Part shown: one piece after another, positions 1 through 10,570 of the stretch
Numbering within the stretch: the stretch's first letter is position 1
Layout: each line of letters begins with the position of its first letter
Assembly (NCBI GenBank): GCA_027924645.1
Contig: BSBN01000829.1
Location: 434,001 to 498,000 of the forward strand
Direction: 5' to 3'
Source: Cunninghamia lanceolata
Lineage: Eukaryota; Streptophyta; Pinopsida; Cupressales; Cupressaceae
Length of the DNA stretch: 64,000 nt
Translations under genes and position numbers: made by a program
Notes under the pieces: generated by a model
The model's database searches: none
What the model was told of the DNA's origin: nothing
Seen by the model: only the letters and a program-made list of their open reading frames with translations

Positions 1-251
1 TTTTGCCAGTTGTTTCATCAGTTTCTATATATTTCTGATTTAAGGCATAATTAGGGTCTTGCTTGGTTGAAAGGAAAATACTTGATAAAATCTTGATTAG
101 GGCTTTAGGTTTCATAACCATGTGAGCATAAGGGACAGACAAAGTGATTAGAAGCTTGTTCACAAGCTCAGTCCTTGTCCTCCCAATGCTTAGTAGTGAG
201 ATTGTGGTACTCGACCTAGAGTAAACAAGGTATCCAATTTCACATTAAACA
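1..251 (+). repeat. left (5') LTR of Tat element, partial
   Basis: Matches 12637-12887 with scattered substitutions. The shared sequence fades after position 251, where a candidate primer-binding site (ttttggtgaacc) begins. The exact LTR end is uncertain by several bases: the CA at 241-242 and the CA at 250-251 are both possible. The 5' half lies outside the window. Confidence 0.85.
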
Positions 252-491
252 TTTTGGTGAACCTGAGCTTTAAAGAATTTGCATCCTTTTAAACTTTAGA
301 TCTAAAATAATTTGTTGTTCTAGAGTATAATTGGATTGAAAACCCTCTTTAGTGAAATTGCATATGTTAAATTGTATTCTTTATTTTTTCACAAAAAGAG
401 TTGGAAATTAGCATTCATTATTGGAAGTTATATTTTATTTGCAAAGGCCATCATTGTGCATTTATATCTTGGTTTAAATAGAGCCTGTTAA

Positions 492-1030
492 AATGTCAGA
501 TTATTTTTTGCAAGATTTTCATGCTTATGATGAGTCGTTTAGTCGTGATGACTTCGATATGTTAGATGAAGCCCTTGAGGACTTTATATCGATTTAAAAT
601 TCCACTACGGCCTCTAAGACGTTACTGTTTCAAAGATTTGTAAATGCAATTTGTGTTCTTAAATCTAAAGAAGAGATCAAAAAACCAAAAATTGTGGTCA
701 CTCTATGTGCAAATGTGGTTCAACCATCCTCTAAACCTGTGCTTGTTGTTAAAGGTCTTTCATCCTCTTCTCAATCTCCTAATCACATTTATGATTGTGC
801 AAAACAAATTGTGAAACAAAACTTACAACAAACCAATCATAATGTGGTTACTCATGTATATAATACTTGGAATAACAAAGTACACAACAAATAAATGTTC
901 TGATATCTTTACCAGCTTCTCAACCTATGCCTCTTCAAGCACCTCATTTAACATATAAAGGTAGTAAAGACTATGATCTTGTAGAGTAGCTTCATGCTAC
1001 TCCTGCAAAGATATCTCTTTGGTAACTTAT
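492..1030 (+). pseudogene. remnant gag of Tat element, strongly shortened
   Basis: An ATG at 492 opens a short acidic stretch (about 34 codons to a TAA at 595). A second open piece of 66 codons at 694-894 is rich in Ser, Asn, Gln and Val. At about 975-1030 the frame reads YDLVE, a stop, then LHATPAKISLW, which resembles the conserved segment just upstream of the protease in Tat elements. Tat gags usually run well over 400 codons with a capsid domain. Only about 540 bp are present here and I see no capsid or zinc-knuckle motif. The simplest reading is an internal deletion plus nonsense decay; a divergent gag is possible. Confidence 0.55.
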
Positions 1031-1055
1031 ACAAACTTCACCTACTTATCATGGA

Positions 1056-1799
1056 ATGCTACAAGAAACTTTACAAAAGGTGATTATTCCTCCTGCTGTT
1101 AAACCAAACGATGTTGCCACTTTACTAGATTGTATGCGCGCAACAAAAATAGATATTCTATTTCAACAACATGAATTACCATCTCTCGAGGTTCAGAATC
1201 AATATGATCCTTTGGTTATCTTTATTACAATCAACAAAACATTAGTTAAGAGAGTTATGATTGATAATGGGTCAGCCCTTAATGTTTGTGGCATTGATTT
1301 ATTGCATAAGGTTAAAGTTGATATATCTACCATAAAACTGGAATCATTAAGTATTCGTGGATTTGATAATGTTGGACGACAATCCGTGGGCACTATAACT
1401 TTACCTATACAAGTTGGACCTATGATGGTGCCTACCTTGATTCATGTCATACCTTGTTCTCTATCTTATAACATGATTCTTGGTAGACCTTGGATACATG
1501 CATTAGGAGCAGTCCCTTCTACTTTGCATTGTTCGATTAAGTTTATATTTAAAGGTAAACTGCATACTATCCATTCGGATCCTGAACCTGATAATTGTTT
1601 ACAAATGGAAGTGCATAAGCATGTTATTTTTCCTAAGAGTTTGAACAATTTGAAAGATGAGTTGTCAGCTCCTCTTGCCTCTAAGAATGTTATGCAAGAG
1701 TCCAAGCAATCGAATGCATTTGTTGGTGACGACTGGGGTTCATCAGATTTTGCATCCTCCTCCATAGGAGAATATAAAATTAAAAAACCTCATCCCTGA
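1056..1799 (+). pseudogene. retropepsin-like aspartic protease region of Tat pol
   Basis: A 247-codon open frame carries the protease active-site motif IDNGSALNVCG (Asp-Asn-Gly-Ser, the usual D-N-G-S-A form in Tat elements) near residue 68. Downstream is the ILGRPWIHALGAVPSTLHC block near residue 140, which matches the ILGRPWxxxxGAVPSTLHQ signature that follows the flap in plant gypsy proteases. The enzyme would cleave the Gag-Pol polyprotein in virus-like particles. The frame ends in a stop at 1799, where the protease-RT linker should continue into the RT, so the polyprotein is broken. This is the best preserved part of the 5' half. Confidence 0.85.
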
Positions 1800-2119
1800 A
1801 ACGTCAAATATTGCATCAATCATGTGGTATGCTTCAAATGATAAACATAAGACTTCTTTGATGACAAATAAAGATAATACTTTGAGTTATACTACTAATT
1901 ATGAGACTTATGAAGCTCCGTCTTCGTCTAAAGAAATGGTCTCTCTATGGTAGAGAATTCTGAATCCTTTACAAAAATTGCGACTATGTAGGTAACGGCT
2001 ATGGCATAAATCAACAAGGAATCAAAGTCCCTATAGAATCCACTTCGCAACATTACTCAAGTGGCATTGGATATAATCCTTTTAAGGAATCAAAATCCTA
2101 CAAACGGCCTACCCTAAAT

Positions 2120-3311
2120 GTGAATACAATATCAACACTTAGTTTGATATTCCCTGAGATGATTGACATCAATTGTCCTCCAGGATCACTTCCATTAGAT
2201 ATGTTTATGGCGGATGAAGTGATAATGGACTTCTTAGGTGCTTATGATGGTATTCCTCATTATCACCATAAACGTGGCCTACCTTATTGTTTAAACAATG
2301 ATGCATATTTTGGAAAGACTACTAGCACAATAAATGCTACAGTAGAGCATAGTGAAGAACTTGAAGAACAATTACAATCCTACAATCCCCCAGACCATAG
2401 TACTCTCCTTAACGAAAGGACTATTGATGTCGTTATGGATAAGGATAACCTTGAAAAAGTTATCCCTATTAGTGATTGTTTAAATACGGAAGAAAAAGAA
2501 GAAATTACTAAACTGTTGAATGAGTTCTCAGAATTATTTGCTTGGAATTATTTAGACATTCCTGGTATAGATCCTTAGATTGTAATGCATAATATTGCGT
2601 TGAAACCAGATGTTAAGCCATTCAAACAAAAGATTCGTAAGATGAATCCTAAGATTGCTTTGCTTGTTAAAACTAAAATAGAAAAATTCTTACAAGCTAG
2701 TTTTATCTGACCTATTGATTACTCTCCGTGGATCTCAAATATTGTTGCCGTCACTAAACCTTATGGTCATATAAGAATGTGCACAAATTTTAGAGATTAA
2801 AATTTGGCATCTTTGAAAGATGATTTTCCACTACCTAATATCGATATGATTGCTGATTCCATAGCTGGACATGAGTTGCTATCGTTTATGGATGGATTTT
2901 TAGGATATAATCAAATCCTTATAAATCCTCTTGATCAGTATAAAATAGCCTTTATAACACCTTGGGGTACATTTGGTTGGGTAGTCATGCCATTTGGACT
3001 TAAGAATGTAGGAGCTACTTACCAACGTGCAATGACTCTTATATTCCATGATTATATGCATAATATTCTAGAAGACTATGTTGACGACATCCTAGCAAAG
3101 TCTATCATTCGTAAGGATCGCATTACAAATCTTCAAAAAATATTTGAGCGCATACAAAAATATAATACGCGATTGAATCCCTGTAAGTGTGTTTTCGGTG
3201 TGGATAGTGGAAAGTTAGTTGGGTTTATTATTTCGAATCGAGGTATAGAAGTTGATATGAAAAAGATAGATGTGATTGTTAATATGCCAATACCTAAGAA
3301 CATATCTCAAC
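2120..3311 (+). pseudogene. reverse transcriptase of Tat pol, interrupted by nested element
   Basis: One frame runs from 2120 with stops near 2576 and 2799 and another near 2708. Recognisable parts are the linker ending LFAWNYLDIPGIDP, the RT thumb-proximal IEKFLQAS and the fingers block DDFPLPNIDMIAD. After these come the palm block WGTFGWVVMPFGLKNVGATY, the catalytic YVDD near 3080 and the LNPCKCVFGV segment. RT copies element RNA to DNA in the cytoplasmic particle. The frame stops at 3311 because an LTR element begins at 3312. The same coding sequence resumes at 5294 with CSLQGK, as expected for an interrupted gypsy RT (SQL before, CSLQGK after). Confidence 0.9.
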
Positions 3312-4178
3312 TCTAGTGCCCCTCAATTTTGGCATGTGTCAGTTGATAGTTTTCCATTGCTTTTCAACAATTTTGAGACATTTGAGTTGTTAGACTTATG
3401 GTTTATGTTCGTGATGGACTATGGTTGACTAATGTGGTTATTGACATGTGTTATGATGACATTATCATTAATACAATTTATGTTGTGACATGGTTAGTTG
3501 ATAGTTAATTGATTATGCAATATAATGTTACTATGCTATATGGATTTAATGTTGTCTGATTAGAGATGTTTGTGTTTATTGTTATGCTTGTGAGTAGGGA
3601 CAGTGTGGTATTACTCATTTCAAGCACCCTACTACGCTGCGAATCCCTAACTTTGTGTGTGTGCTATATATGTATATACTCGAATGCAACGTATTGTTTT
3701 GATGCAGGTTGCAGGTACCAAGCCTCGACTCCACCTAACTTAGCAGGTCTGAGTGGGCCCTTGCACCAATGGATAACGTTGATGGGAGATAACATGGGGT
3801 TTCCTTAGGTCAATTTCCGTCTTCAGTCTATTGTCATGAATTTGGATGTCACACTCTAGTGATTGCCTCAGTTTTGGTCATCATGTGGTATGTAAAGTTA
3901 TTTTTGGGTTTTGTTTAGTTAAGCCTATGTGTATTTTGGTAAAACATTAATGAATGATGTAAATCCTATTCTGTTGTATTATAATGTATATCACTTGTAT
4001 TATTATAATTTTATGTTTATTTGATGCACCCTAGAGGTGTTAGTTGTTCATTTAATTTAATGTTGTTAATAGTGTAATTATATTTAATGATTAATGCATT
4101 TACTTGCTTCAAAAAAAAAAATTGTTATTTTTGCACTTGTTAGTCTAACACTCTAGGGTTGCATGACGGGGCATCACA
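3312..4178 (+). repeat. 5' LTR of nested non-autonomous element
   Basis: Direct repeat of 4413-5288 with scattered substitutions and small indels, for example an extra ttatgt segment in the right copy near 5130. It contains an 80-codon open frame (3566-3808) that recurs in the other LTR. This is LTR sequence, not a gene. Confidence 0.9.
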
Positions 4179-4180
4179 TT

Positions 4181-4193
4181 TGGTATCAGAGCC
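4181..4193 (+). other. primer-binding site (Met-tRNA type)
   Basis: tggtatcagagcc, two bases after the left LTR end. It has the canonical iMet tRNA-complementary sequence used for minus-strand priming in many plant LTR retrotransposons. Confidence 0.85.
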
Positions 4194-4401
4194 AGGTTTG
4201 AACACTGGGTACTCTGGTTAATATTGATCCCATTATGTAACCTAGTGCTTAAACTCTGTAGATTAAAATTATTTTTCTTTTAAGTAGTTCTTATTTTGAA
4301 GTTGTCCCTCGGAGGTATGTTTGTATATGAAGATGCCTAGGTTGAGATGCGAGATCCCTATCTTTATCTTGTTGCAGGCTTCCAGGAGTAAGCCTGATCC
4401 T

Positions 4402-4412
4402 AGGGGGGAGGA
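4402..4412 (+). other. polypurine tract of nested element
   Basis: aggggggagga abuts the TG that opens the right LTR. This is the expected position and composition for the plus-strand primer. Confidence 0.8.
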
Positions 4413-5288
4413 TGTAATGCCCCTCAATTTTGGCGTGTGTCAGTTGATAGTTTTCCATTGCTTTTAGACAATTTTGAGACATTTGAGTTGTTAGACTTAT
4501 GGTTTATGTTCATGATGGACTATGGTTGACTAATGTGGTTATTGACATGTGTTATGATGACATTATCGTTAATACAGTTTATGTTGTGACATGGTTAGTT
4601 GATAGTTAATTGATTATGCAGTATAATGTTACTATGCTATATGGATTTAATGTTGTCTAATTAGAGATGTTTGTGTTTATTGTTATGCTTGTGAGCAAGG
4701 ACGGTGTAGTATTACTCATTTCGAGCACCCTACTACACTGTGAATCCCTAACTCTATGTGTGTGCTATATATGTATATACTTGAATGCAACATATTGTTT
4801 TGATGCTGGTTGCAGGTACCGGGCCTCGACTCCACCTGACTTAGCAGGTCTAAGTGGGCCCTTGTACCAATGGATAATGTTGATGGGAGATAACATGGGG
4901 TTTCCTTAGGTCAATTTCTATCTTCAGTCTATAGTCGTGAATCTAGATGTCACACTTTGGTCATTGCCTCAGTTTTGGTCATCATGTGGTATGTAAAGTT
5001 ATTGTCGGGTTTTGTTTAGTTAAGCCTATGTGTATTTTGGTAAAACATTAATGAATGATGTAAATCCTATTCTGTTGTATTATAATGTATATCATTTGTA
5101 TTGTTATAATTTTATGTTTATCTGATGCAGTTATGTTCCCTAGAGGTGTTACCTATTCATTTCATTTAATGTTGTTAATAGTGTAATTATTTTTAATGAT
5201 TAATGTATTTACTTGCTTCAAAAAAAAAATTCTATTATTTTTGCACTTGTTAGTCTAACACTCTACGGTTGCATGATGGGGCATCACA
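4413..5288 (+). repeat. 3' LTR of nested non-autonomous element
   Basis: Copy of 3312-4178, with TG...CA ends (tgtaatgcccc ... gggcatcaca). Followed by the right target-site duplicate ccaac. Confidence 0.9.
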
Positions 5289-5293
5289 CCAAC

Positions 5294-5905
5294 TTTGTAG
5301 TTTGCAGGGAAAGATACAGGCCATCCATTGATTTGTTTCACAACTCGCGGATAGGACTCGCCCCTTTACGTAACTACTGAAAAAAGATTCTCACTTTAAA
5401 TGGAATTTTGAATGTCAAAAAAATTTCAATGACTTAAAGGAGTACTTAGCTAATCTACCCGTTTTTGCAACCTGTCGTTTCCAATAAACCATTCCCGTTA
5501 TACATCTCAACATCTAACAATGCCTTAACTACTTTGTTAGCACAGCATAATGTTGAAGGCAAAGAATGTGTTGTCTATTACATTAGCCATATTTTACTCG
5601 ATTATGAGGTGCGATACATAGCTATAGAGAAGCAGTGTTTAGCTTTAGTGTTTGCCACTCAAAATCTTAGACGTTATCTCTTAAATGCTGAAGTGCATGT
5701 AATGGTAAAATTTGACCCTTTGAAACATCTCTTCGTAAGAATAGATTTATCAAGTCGTCTTGCTAAGTGGGTTATGTTGTTAATAGAATTCAATCTCAAA
5801 TTTATTTCACAAAAAGCAATTAAAGGGAAAGAGATAGCTGATCAATTAGTTGATGCTCCCTCACCTTTTGCTATACAAAATGTCGATACTTTTCCTAAGG
5901 AATAG
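5294..5905 (+). pseudogene. RT end and first RNase H of Tat pol
   Basis: After the insertion the RT resumes with CSLQGK and the connection domain, but frameshifts break it before 5465. From 5465 a 146-codon frame carries the gypsy RNase H: PLYISTSNNALTTLLAQ, then YYISHILLDYEVRYIAIEKQCLALVFA, RRYLL, and a C-terminal SRLAKWVMLLIEFNLKF block. RNase H removes the RNA strand of the RNA-DNA hybrid. The first catalytic Asp is not evident (YISTSN where YLxxSD is usual). The frame stops at 5905. Confidence 0.85.
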
Positions 5906-6541
5906 AGCTTAACAATCTATGCGGATGAAAAATGGGAGTTATACTTTGATGGATCAAAATGTCAAACTGGCTCTGGAGCTGGTGTTATATTAATACCTCC
6001 TATTGGTAAGCCGATTCCCTTATCTTACTGCTTAGATTTCTTATGCACAAAAAATATAGCTAAATACGAAGCTCTTATCGCTGGACTTCGTGCAGCCTTG
6101 GCTTTGAATATCGAAAACATTACAATATATGGTGATTCTCAGTTAATTGTTAAACAGATAAAAGGATTGTATCAAACTAAACACGATAAGCTATCTCAGT
6201 ATCGTGAGTTTGCAATATCTCTCTTAAAACAATTAAAATCATATTCGATCGATACCATTCCCAGGAAAGATAACCGGCATGCGGATACAATGGAAAGCAC
6301 AGCTTCCCTTATATCTCCTGAAGGTTCTCTTGAGGAATTTACTTTTATTTTCCATAATCTTAAGACACCAGTAATTGAAAGCCCTATAGTTGCAAATTTG
6401 GAACTCTGTGGTAATACATACACGGATGAATGGTTCTCCTACATATTCAACTATCTACATGATGGAACCATTCCGGATTTGACATCTAAGAATGCACAAC
6501 TCTGTTTACGCAAACTAGCAGCGCGATACATTATATTGTAG
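5906..6541 (+). pseudogene. second (archaeal-type) RNase H of Tat pol
   Basis: From about 5938 the frame reads ELYFDGSKCQTGSGAGVILI, then AKYEALIAGLRAAL, and IYGDSQLIVKQIKGLYQTK. These are the D, E and D motifs of an archaeal/plant-type RNase HI (YFDGS, NxAEYEAL, GDSxLVVxQ), with KDNRHADTM as the C-terminal block where NxxADxLA is usual. A second RNase H downstream of the first is diagnostic of Tat elements and is thought to have been captured from a host gene. The frame is open from 6098 to 6541 and the catalytic residues still look intact here. Confidence 0.88.
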
Positions 6542-7719
6542 AATGTATTGTATCAATGAAGTTATAATGGTGTTTTACTACAATGTTTAAGCAATTCAGA
6601 GATTCTGATAGCTTTTGAAGAAGCTCACTCTAGTGCCTATGGAGGGCATTTTGGTGGGAAATCATTGGTGCAAAAATTGTTACGTATGGGGTACTACTGG
6701 CAGCATATGGAACAAGATTCCTTTGCTTACATCAAGATATGCCCGTAATGTCAACAATATAAACACCTAATCCATGCTCTTACCCAAGAGCTTCGTGCCC
6801 AAGCATCACCATGGCCATTCTCTATCTAGGGCTTGGATCTAATTGGCAAAATTTCCCCACCCTCCTCTCAAGGACATCTATTTATCATTACTGCTACTGA
6901 TTATTTTACAAAAATGGGTTGAAGCGGTCCCTTTGCGATCCACGACCACCAATGTAATATGTCGATTTATACAAGATAACATAATTTCTTGATTTGGAAT
7001 ACCTTCCTCCTTGGTTTTGGACAATGGTACACCATTTAAGAACAAGGATGTGAAAAAGTTCCTCGAAAAATACCATATACAACATCGCTTCTCTACGCCT
7101 TACTATCCTCAATCAAATGGCCAAGCAGAAGCTTCAAATAAGGTTATTAGATAGATTTTACAAAAAATTGTTAATAAACATCAAAAGATTGGCATATACA
7201 GTTATCCTATGCCTTATGAGCTTATAAAACAAGTATTCGAATGGCTACTAGTAACACACCGTATAATCTTGTCTATGGCGCAGACGAGATAATTTGGAGT
7301 TAGAAATTCCTTCCTTGTGAATCTCCCTAAGAGACATCATGGATGATGACATAGAATGAGAGAAAAGATTATAGGAACTTGAGATGCTTGATGAAAGACG
7401 TATTAACGCTCTTGAACATCTCAAAGCTTATCAAAAAGGTGTACAACGAGCCTATAATGCGCAAGTCATACAATGTTCATTTAACGTTGGGGACTTGGTT
7501 CTTTATGAAAATCAACGCAACGTAAATGCACCACCTGGTGAAAAAGGTAAGTTTAGCCCTAATTGGCTTGGACCGTATATAATCACTGAAACCTTTGGAT
7601 CCGGAGCATATAAATTAGCCGATGAGCAAGGTACACCGCTTAAGAACCTATTAATGCAATGCACCTCAAAAGATTTTATGCTTAAAGATTTAATGTTAAA
7701 TGTTTATAAGCTAATTTAG
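6542..7719 (+). pseudogene. integrase of Tat pol
   Basis: The reading frame contains EEAHSSAYGGHFGGKSLVQKLLRMGYYW and, after a stop, CQQYKH: the N-terminal HHCC zinc finger with one position lost to a stop near 6747. The core follows with GLDLIGKI (first Asp), WVEAVPLR, SSLVLDNGTPFKNK (second Asp, near 7020) and QSNGQAEASNKVI (Glu, near 7127). The C-terminal stretch at 7384-7719 (SFNVGDLVLYENQ, GKFSPNWLGPYIITE, YKLADEQG) matches the SH3-like GPY/F module. Several stops and frameshifts separate the parts. No chromodomain follows, as expected for Tat. Confidence 0.88.
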
Positions 7720-8043
7720 CACATTGATTAGCTTCAATTTCGACAAGCTATTACTGTTTTGTCTTAGTTCATTTAGCATTATATCTTTGCTTAGTTGATC
7801 ATTGTTGTATCGTGTTTAAGTAATAATTTCTTAGATCACTTTTGTATTAACTAAATGTAGCATGGAAATTAAAGTTATGTGTAAAATAATTAATCATTGT
7901 GTTTATTACTACATGTTCCTTTTAGAATTGTTAGTATATCACAATAGCATTAGTTATAGCATTTAGACATCATCACTAGTTGCATTTTTACAAAAATCAC
8001 ATGTGATAGATCAAAAGCCATTACACATAGGTCAAACGAAATA

Positions 8044-8046
<3 letters not shown>

Positions 8047-8102
<56 letters not shown>
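8047..8102. repeat. (AT)n microsatellite
   Basis: 56 bp of uninterrupted AT dinucleotides in the 3' untranslated part of the Tat element, between integrase and the antisense pseudogene. Confidence 0.98.
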
Positions 8103-8105
<3 letters not shown>

Positions 8106-8819
8106 TTTCATATATACATCCAAGTTGACTATCCCTCAAAACAAAATGGGATGTCATGGTGCCTAAACTCTATATATCACACAACTGAGCCTCAATCACC
8201 AGTACCCTCAGGCCCTCGTGGTGTGCGAGTGACAGAAGCCTGACCATGTGTGGCTACGGATCGTGAATGACTCCTAGAGACATTCTATGATCATAACCCC
8301 CTAATCTCACCTCTCATCTCTATCATCTACTCATGTGCCTCCTGGTACATCCTCTAGTACTGGTCTCTCTCAGTGTGAATCCTATCTCTGTCAGCTCTTG
8401 CCTGCTGGACCTCCCGCAGTAAGAACTCACTGACAACTGGCTCTCCCTCTGATGTATGAACCTCTACCGTCTGTTCTCGTGCCCTGAGCTCAGCCTTGGT
8501 ACGCTTAGCTCTCTATCAAAACTCCTCTCTCTCTCTCTCGTGCAGATTGCTCTAACATGGCCCCTGTAGCAGACCTGTACCTAACACATGGCATAAATAT
8601 CTCAGCATGTCACCTGGTGGATGATCGTGGTGAATAACCTGCCCACACTCGCTTCTCTGAGGCATCTTTAGGTAGTATGTCTCCTATGACGTGACTCACA
8701 AAGTCTCACCATGCATCAGTCAAAATTGCAAAATAGAGGATGAGATAGATGTTAGACTCCCATATAATTATCACAAATAATAAACTATACAAAACATAAA
8801 CTAATAAATCAAACCTAAC

Positions 8820-10362
8820 CTAGATCTCCATCTCGCCAGGATGGATCTCAGATCACTGATGGTGTGATGAGCTCTATTGTCTGATCTGTAGCTAGGGGCA
8901 TAGACCTACCACTCTCCCCTTGCTCTGTCTGACTAGGCCTTACATCATCTGCAGGTGTACAACCACGAGCCTTTGATAATGGTCTCAACTCGGTCTCCTC
9001 GTCAATGTCTGCCTCCTACTAACTCTGTCACAATCTCACTCTAAAGACGTATTGTGATGGTACCTCCTCGGACTCATCCTTGTCCTCCTCCTCATCCTCC
9101 TTGAGATCATAGTATCCTGTGAAATCACTGACATCGTCCTCCACCCCTGTGTCACTCGCGTGACTAGCCCAAGGTTGGACATCTCCTATGGGATGGTTAG
9201 GTGGAAAGATAGGTGCAGGCCATGCTGTGTGCCACCAGGTCTGATATGCTTGGGTACACCTGACATCATCTGTGTCCAACACTGGCTCTGTATCCTCAAG
9301 ACCCTCGTCATCGCTAAGTGGCACATCTTCTATAGTCAGTCGTCAGACAATATTGGCTCTGACTGCACTCTGAGCTACATGTGTGTAGCTTGAACGAATT
9401 ATAGGAACATCTTGTATCTGTCCAAACTGTCATACCACCCTGTCAAAGTAGAACCAAGATACAGTATGATCAAGGTGACTGGCCATCAGCCGATCCCTCT
9501 ACATCTAGGCTAACTGCCTCTGCTCACTAGGCCATCTGATGTAGCCACGATATGGTCTCCAAATGATGTCACCAAGCTGTAATCTATCAAATACTACCCT
9601 CTAATATAACAAATTACTGTGCCTCCAACACCTAACTAGTGGATAGGCATAGCCACGCGAATGGGTGAATGCTACCTCTATAGGAAAACCCACTGGTCAT
9701 GTGCATCTGATGTGCTCAAAGGCTAAGACCTGTAATAATATGTAGACCATTAGACTTCGCATATCATAATGGACATATCACCCTAAGTCGCGATATAGGT
9801 AAGCAAGCATACTGCACCCCCATGTGTAGACAGTCTGATGCTCCTCCATCACTCTGATTGTGTGAATGAGACCCCCGTGAGGTGAGTGTCTCATCCATCT
9901 AGTGCGATGGCTAGTGCGACTGTGACGATCATGATCCTCCGTAGTAAGGGAATGTCTCTGCATCCCTGCTGTAGCAAACGGAGCTGAATATGTCCTCACT
10001 CTGCCTGTGAAATAGTGCGACCCAAGCAATATAGCTGACTTTCATGAGTATACTCCTCTAAGCAATGTCCAACAACCCTCACTGTCTCTCCTCAGATCAG
10101 TAGTCAAAGGATCCTAAATACATCCTCCAGTGTGATGGTAATCCTACCAGTCGGTAAATGGAATGTGGATGTACCTGCATCCCATCTCTCCATCAGTGCC
10201 ATGACCATCGCGCAGTGGAATCTGATTATGGGCATCTCAAATACCCACCATAGGCCCACCGTCTGTAAATGTTCTCTCTCTGCGATAGTCAAAGTGCTAG
10301 CATCCTCTTGTAGAAGTGCCATCAGACGACCGCTTGTGTGCTCACGCATCTCGGGGACATCC
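8820..10362 (-). pseudogene. antisense plant mobile domain (PMD, MAIN/MAIL-like) pseudogene in Tat 3' region
   Basis: Read on the minus strand, an intron-like acceptor (ttgtag at about 10363-10368) is followed by VPEMREHTSGRLMALLQ, then LWWVFEMPIIRFHCAMVMALMERW and TSTFHLPTGRITITLEDV. This is the characteristic start of the plant mobile domain, where the family reads ITALVERWRPETHTFHLPxGEMTITLxDV. Further blocks appear after stops: YTWGCSMLAYLYRDL (~9790), AFTHSRGYAYPLVR (~9650), WRPYRGYIRWPSEQ (~9540), and VVxQFGQIQDVP (~9400-9440). An acidic tail (EDEEEDKDESEE, ~9080) follows. PMD proteins occur as host genes and as extra ORFs carried by plant transposons. The antisense position between pol and the 3' LTR fits the documented extra ORFs of Tat-type elements. 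Confidence 0.75.
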
Positions 10363-10439
10363 TACAATTCAGAAAGAAAGCAAGAGTATCAGAATCCCTT
10401 CTAAAAACCAAAAATAAGCTATCAAGAACTGAACAGAAA

Positions 10440-10570
10440 GCCTATGCCTAGGGCCTACGTCCTCTGTGGACTAGGGTGCCCCAGAGGGACACTAGTGTCC
10501 CTGTGGGACTAGGGCACCCCAGAGAGACTCTGGTACCCTAGGTGGACCTAGGCGCCCCTATCTGGGACCC
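10440..10570. repeat. GC-rich direct and inverted short repeats
   Basis: Phrases such as ggactagggtgccccagag and gggactagggcaccccagag repeat in direct and inverted orientation within about 130 bp, in a region otherwise AT-rich. It lies just upstream (minus strand) of the PMD pseudogene exon. Function unknown. Confidence 0.6.

Larger units (their letters stand above)
3312..5288 (+). mobile_element. non-autonomous LTR retrotransposon with 234-bp internal region
   Basis: Two direct repeats of 867 and 876 bp (3312-4178 and 4413-5288) flank only 234 bp. Immediately inside the left LTR is tggtatcagagcc (from 4181), the standard primer-binding site complementary to plant initiator Met-tRNA. Immediately before the right LTR is a polypurine tract, aggggggagga (4402-4412). 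The right LTR starts TGTAATGCC and ends CATCACA; the left one starts TCTAGTGCC, a mutated TG. A 5-bp target duplication is visible as tcaac at 3307-3311 and ccaac at 5289-5293 (one mismatch). The host reading frame (SQL / CSLQGK) continues across the insertion. No gag or pol is present, so it must have been mobilised in trans. Confidence 0.9.

Noticed and set aside
4181..4193. tRNA gene hint from tggtatcagagcc
   Set aside because: It is a primer-binding site; no cloverleaf or flanking A/B boxes. The same holds for 20075-20086 and 62900-62911.
3566..4909. Two similar 80-codon open frames suggesting a duplicated gene
   Set aside because: They lie in the two LTRs of the nested element; similarity is LTR identity, and the peptide has no motif.
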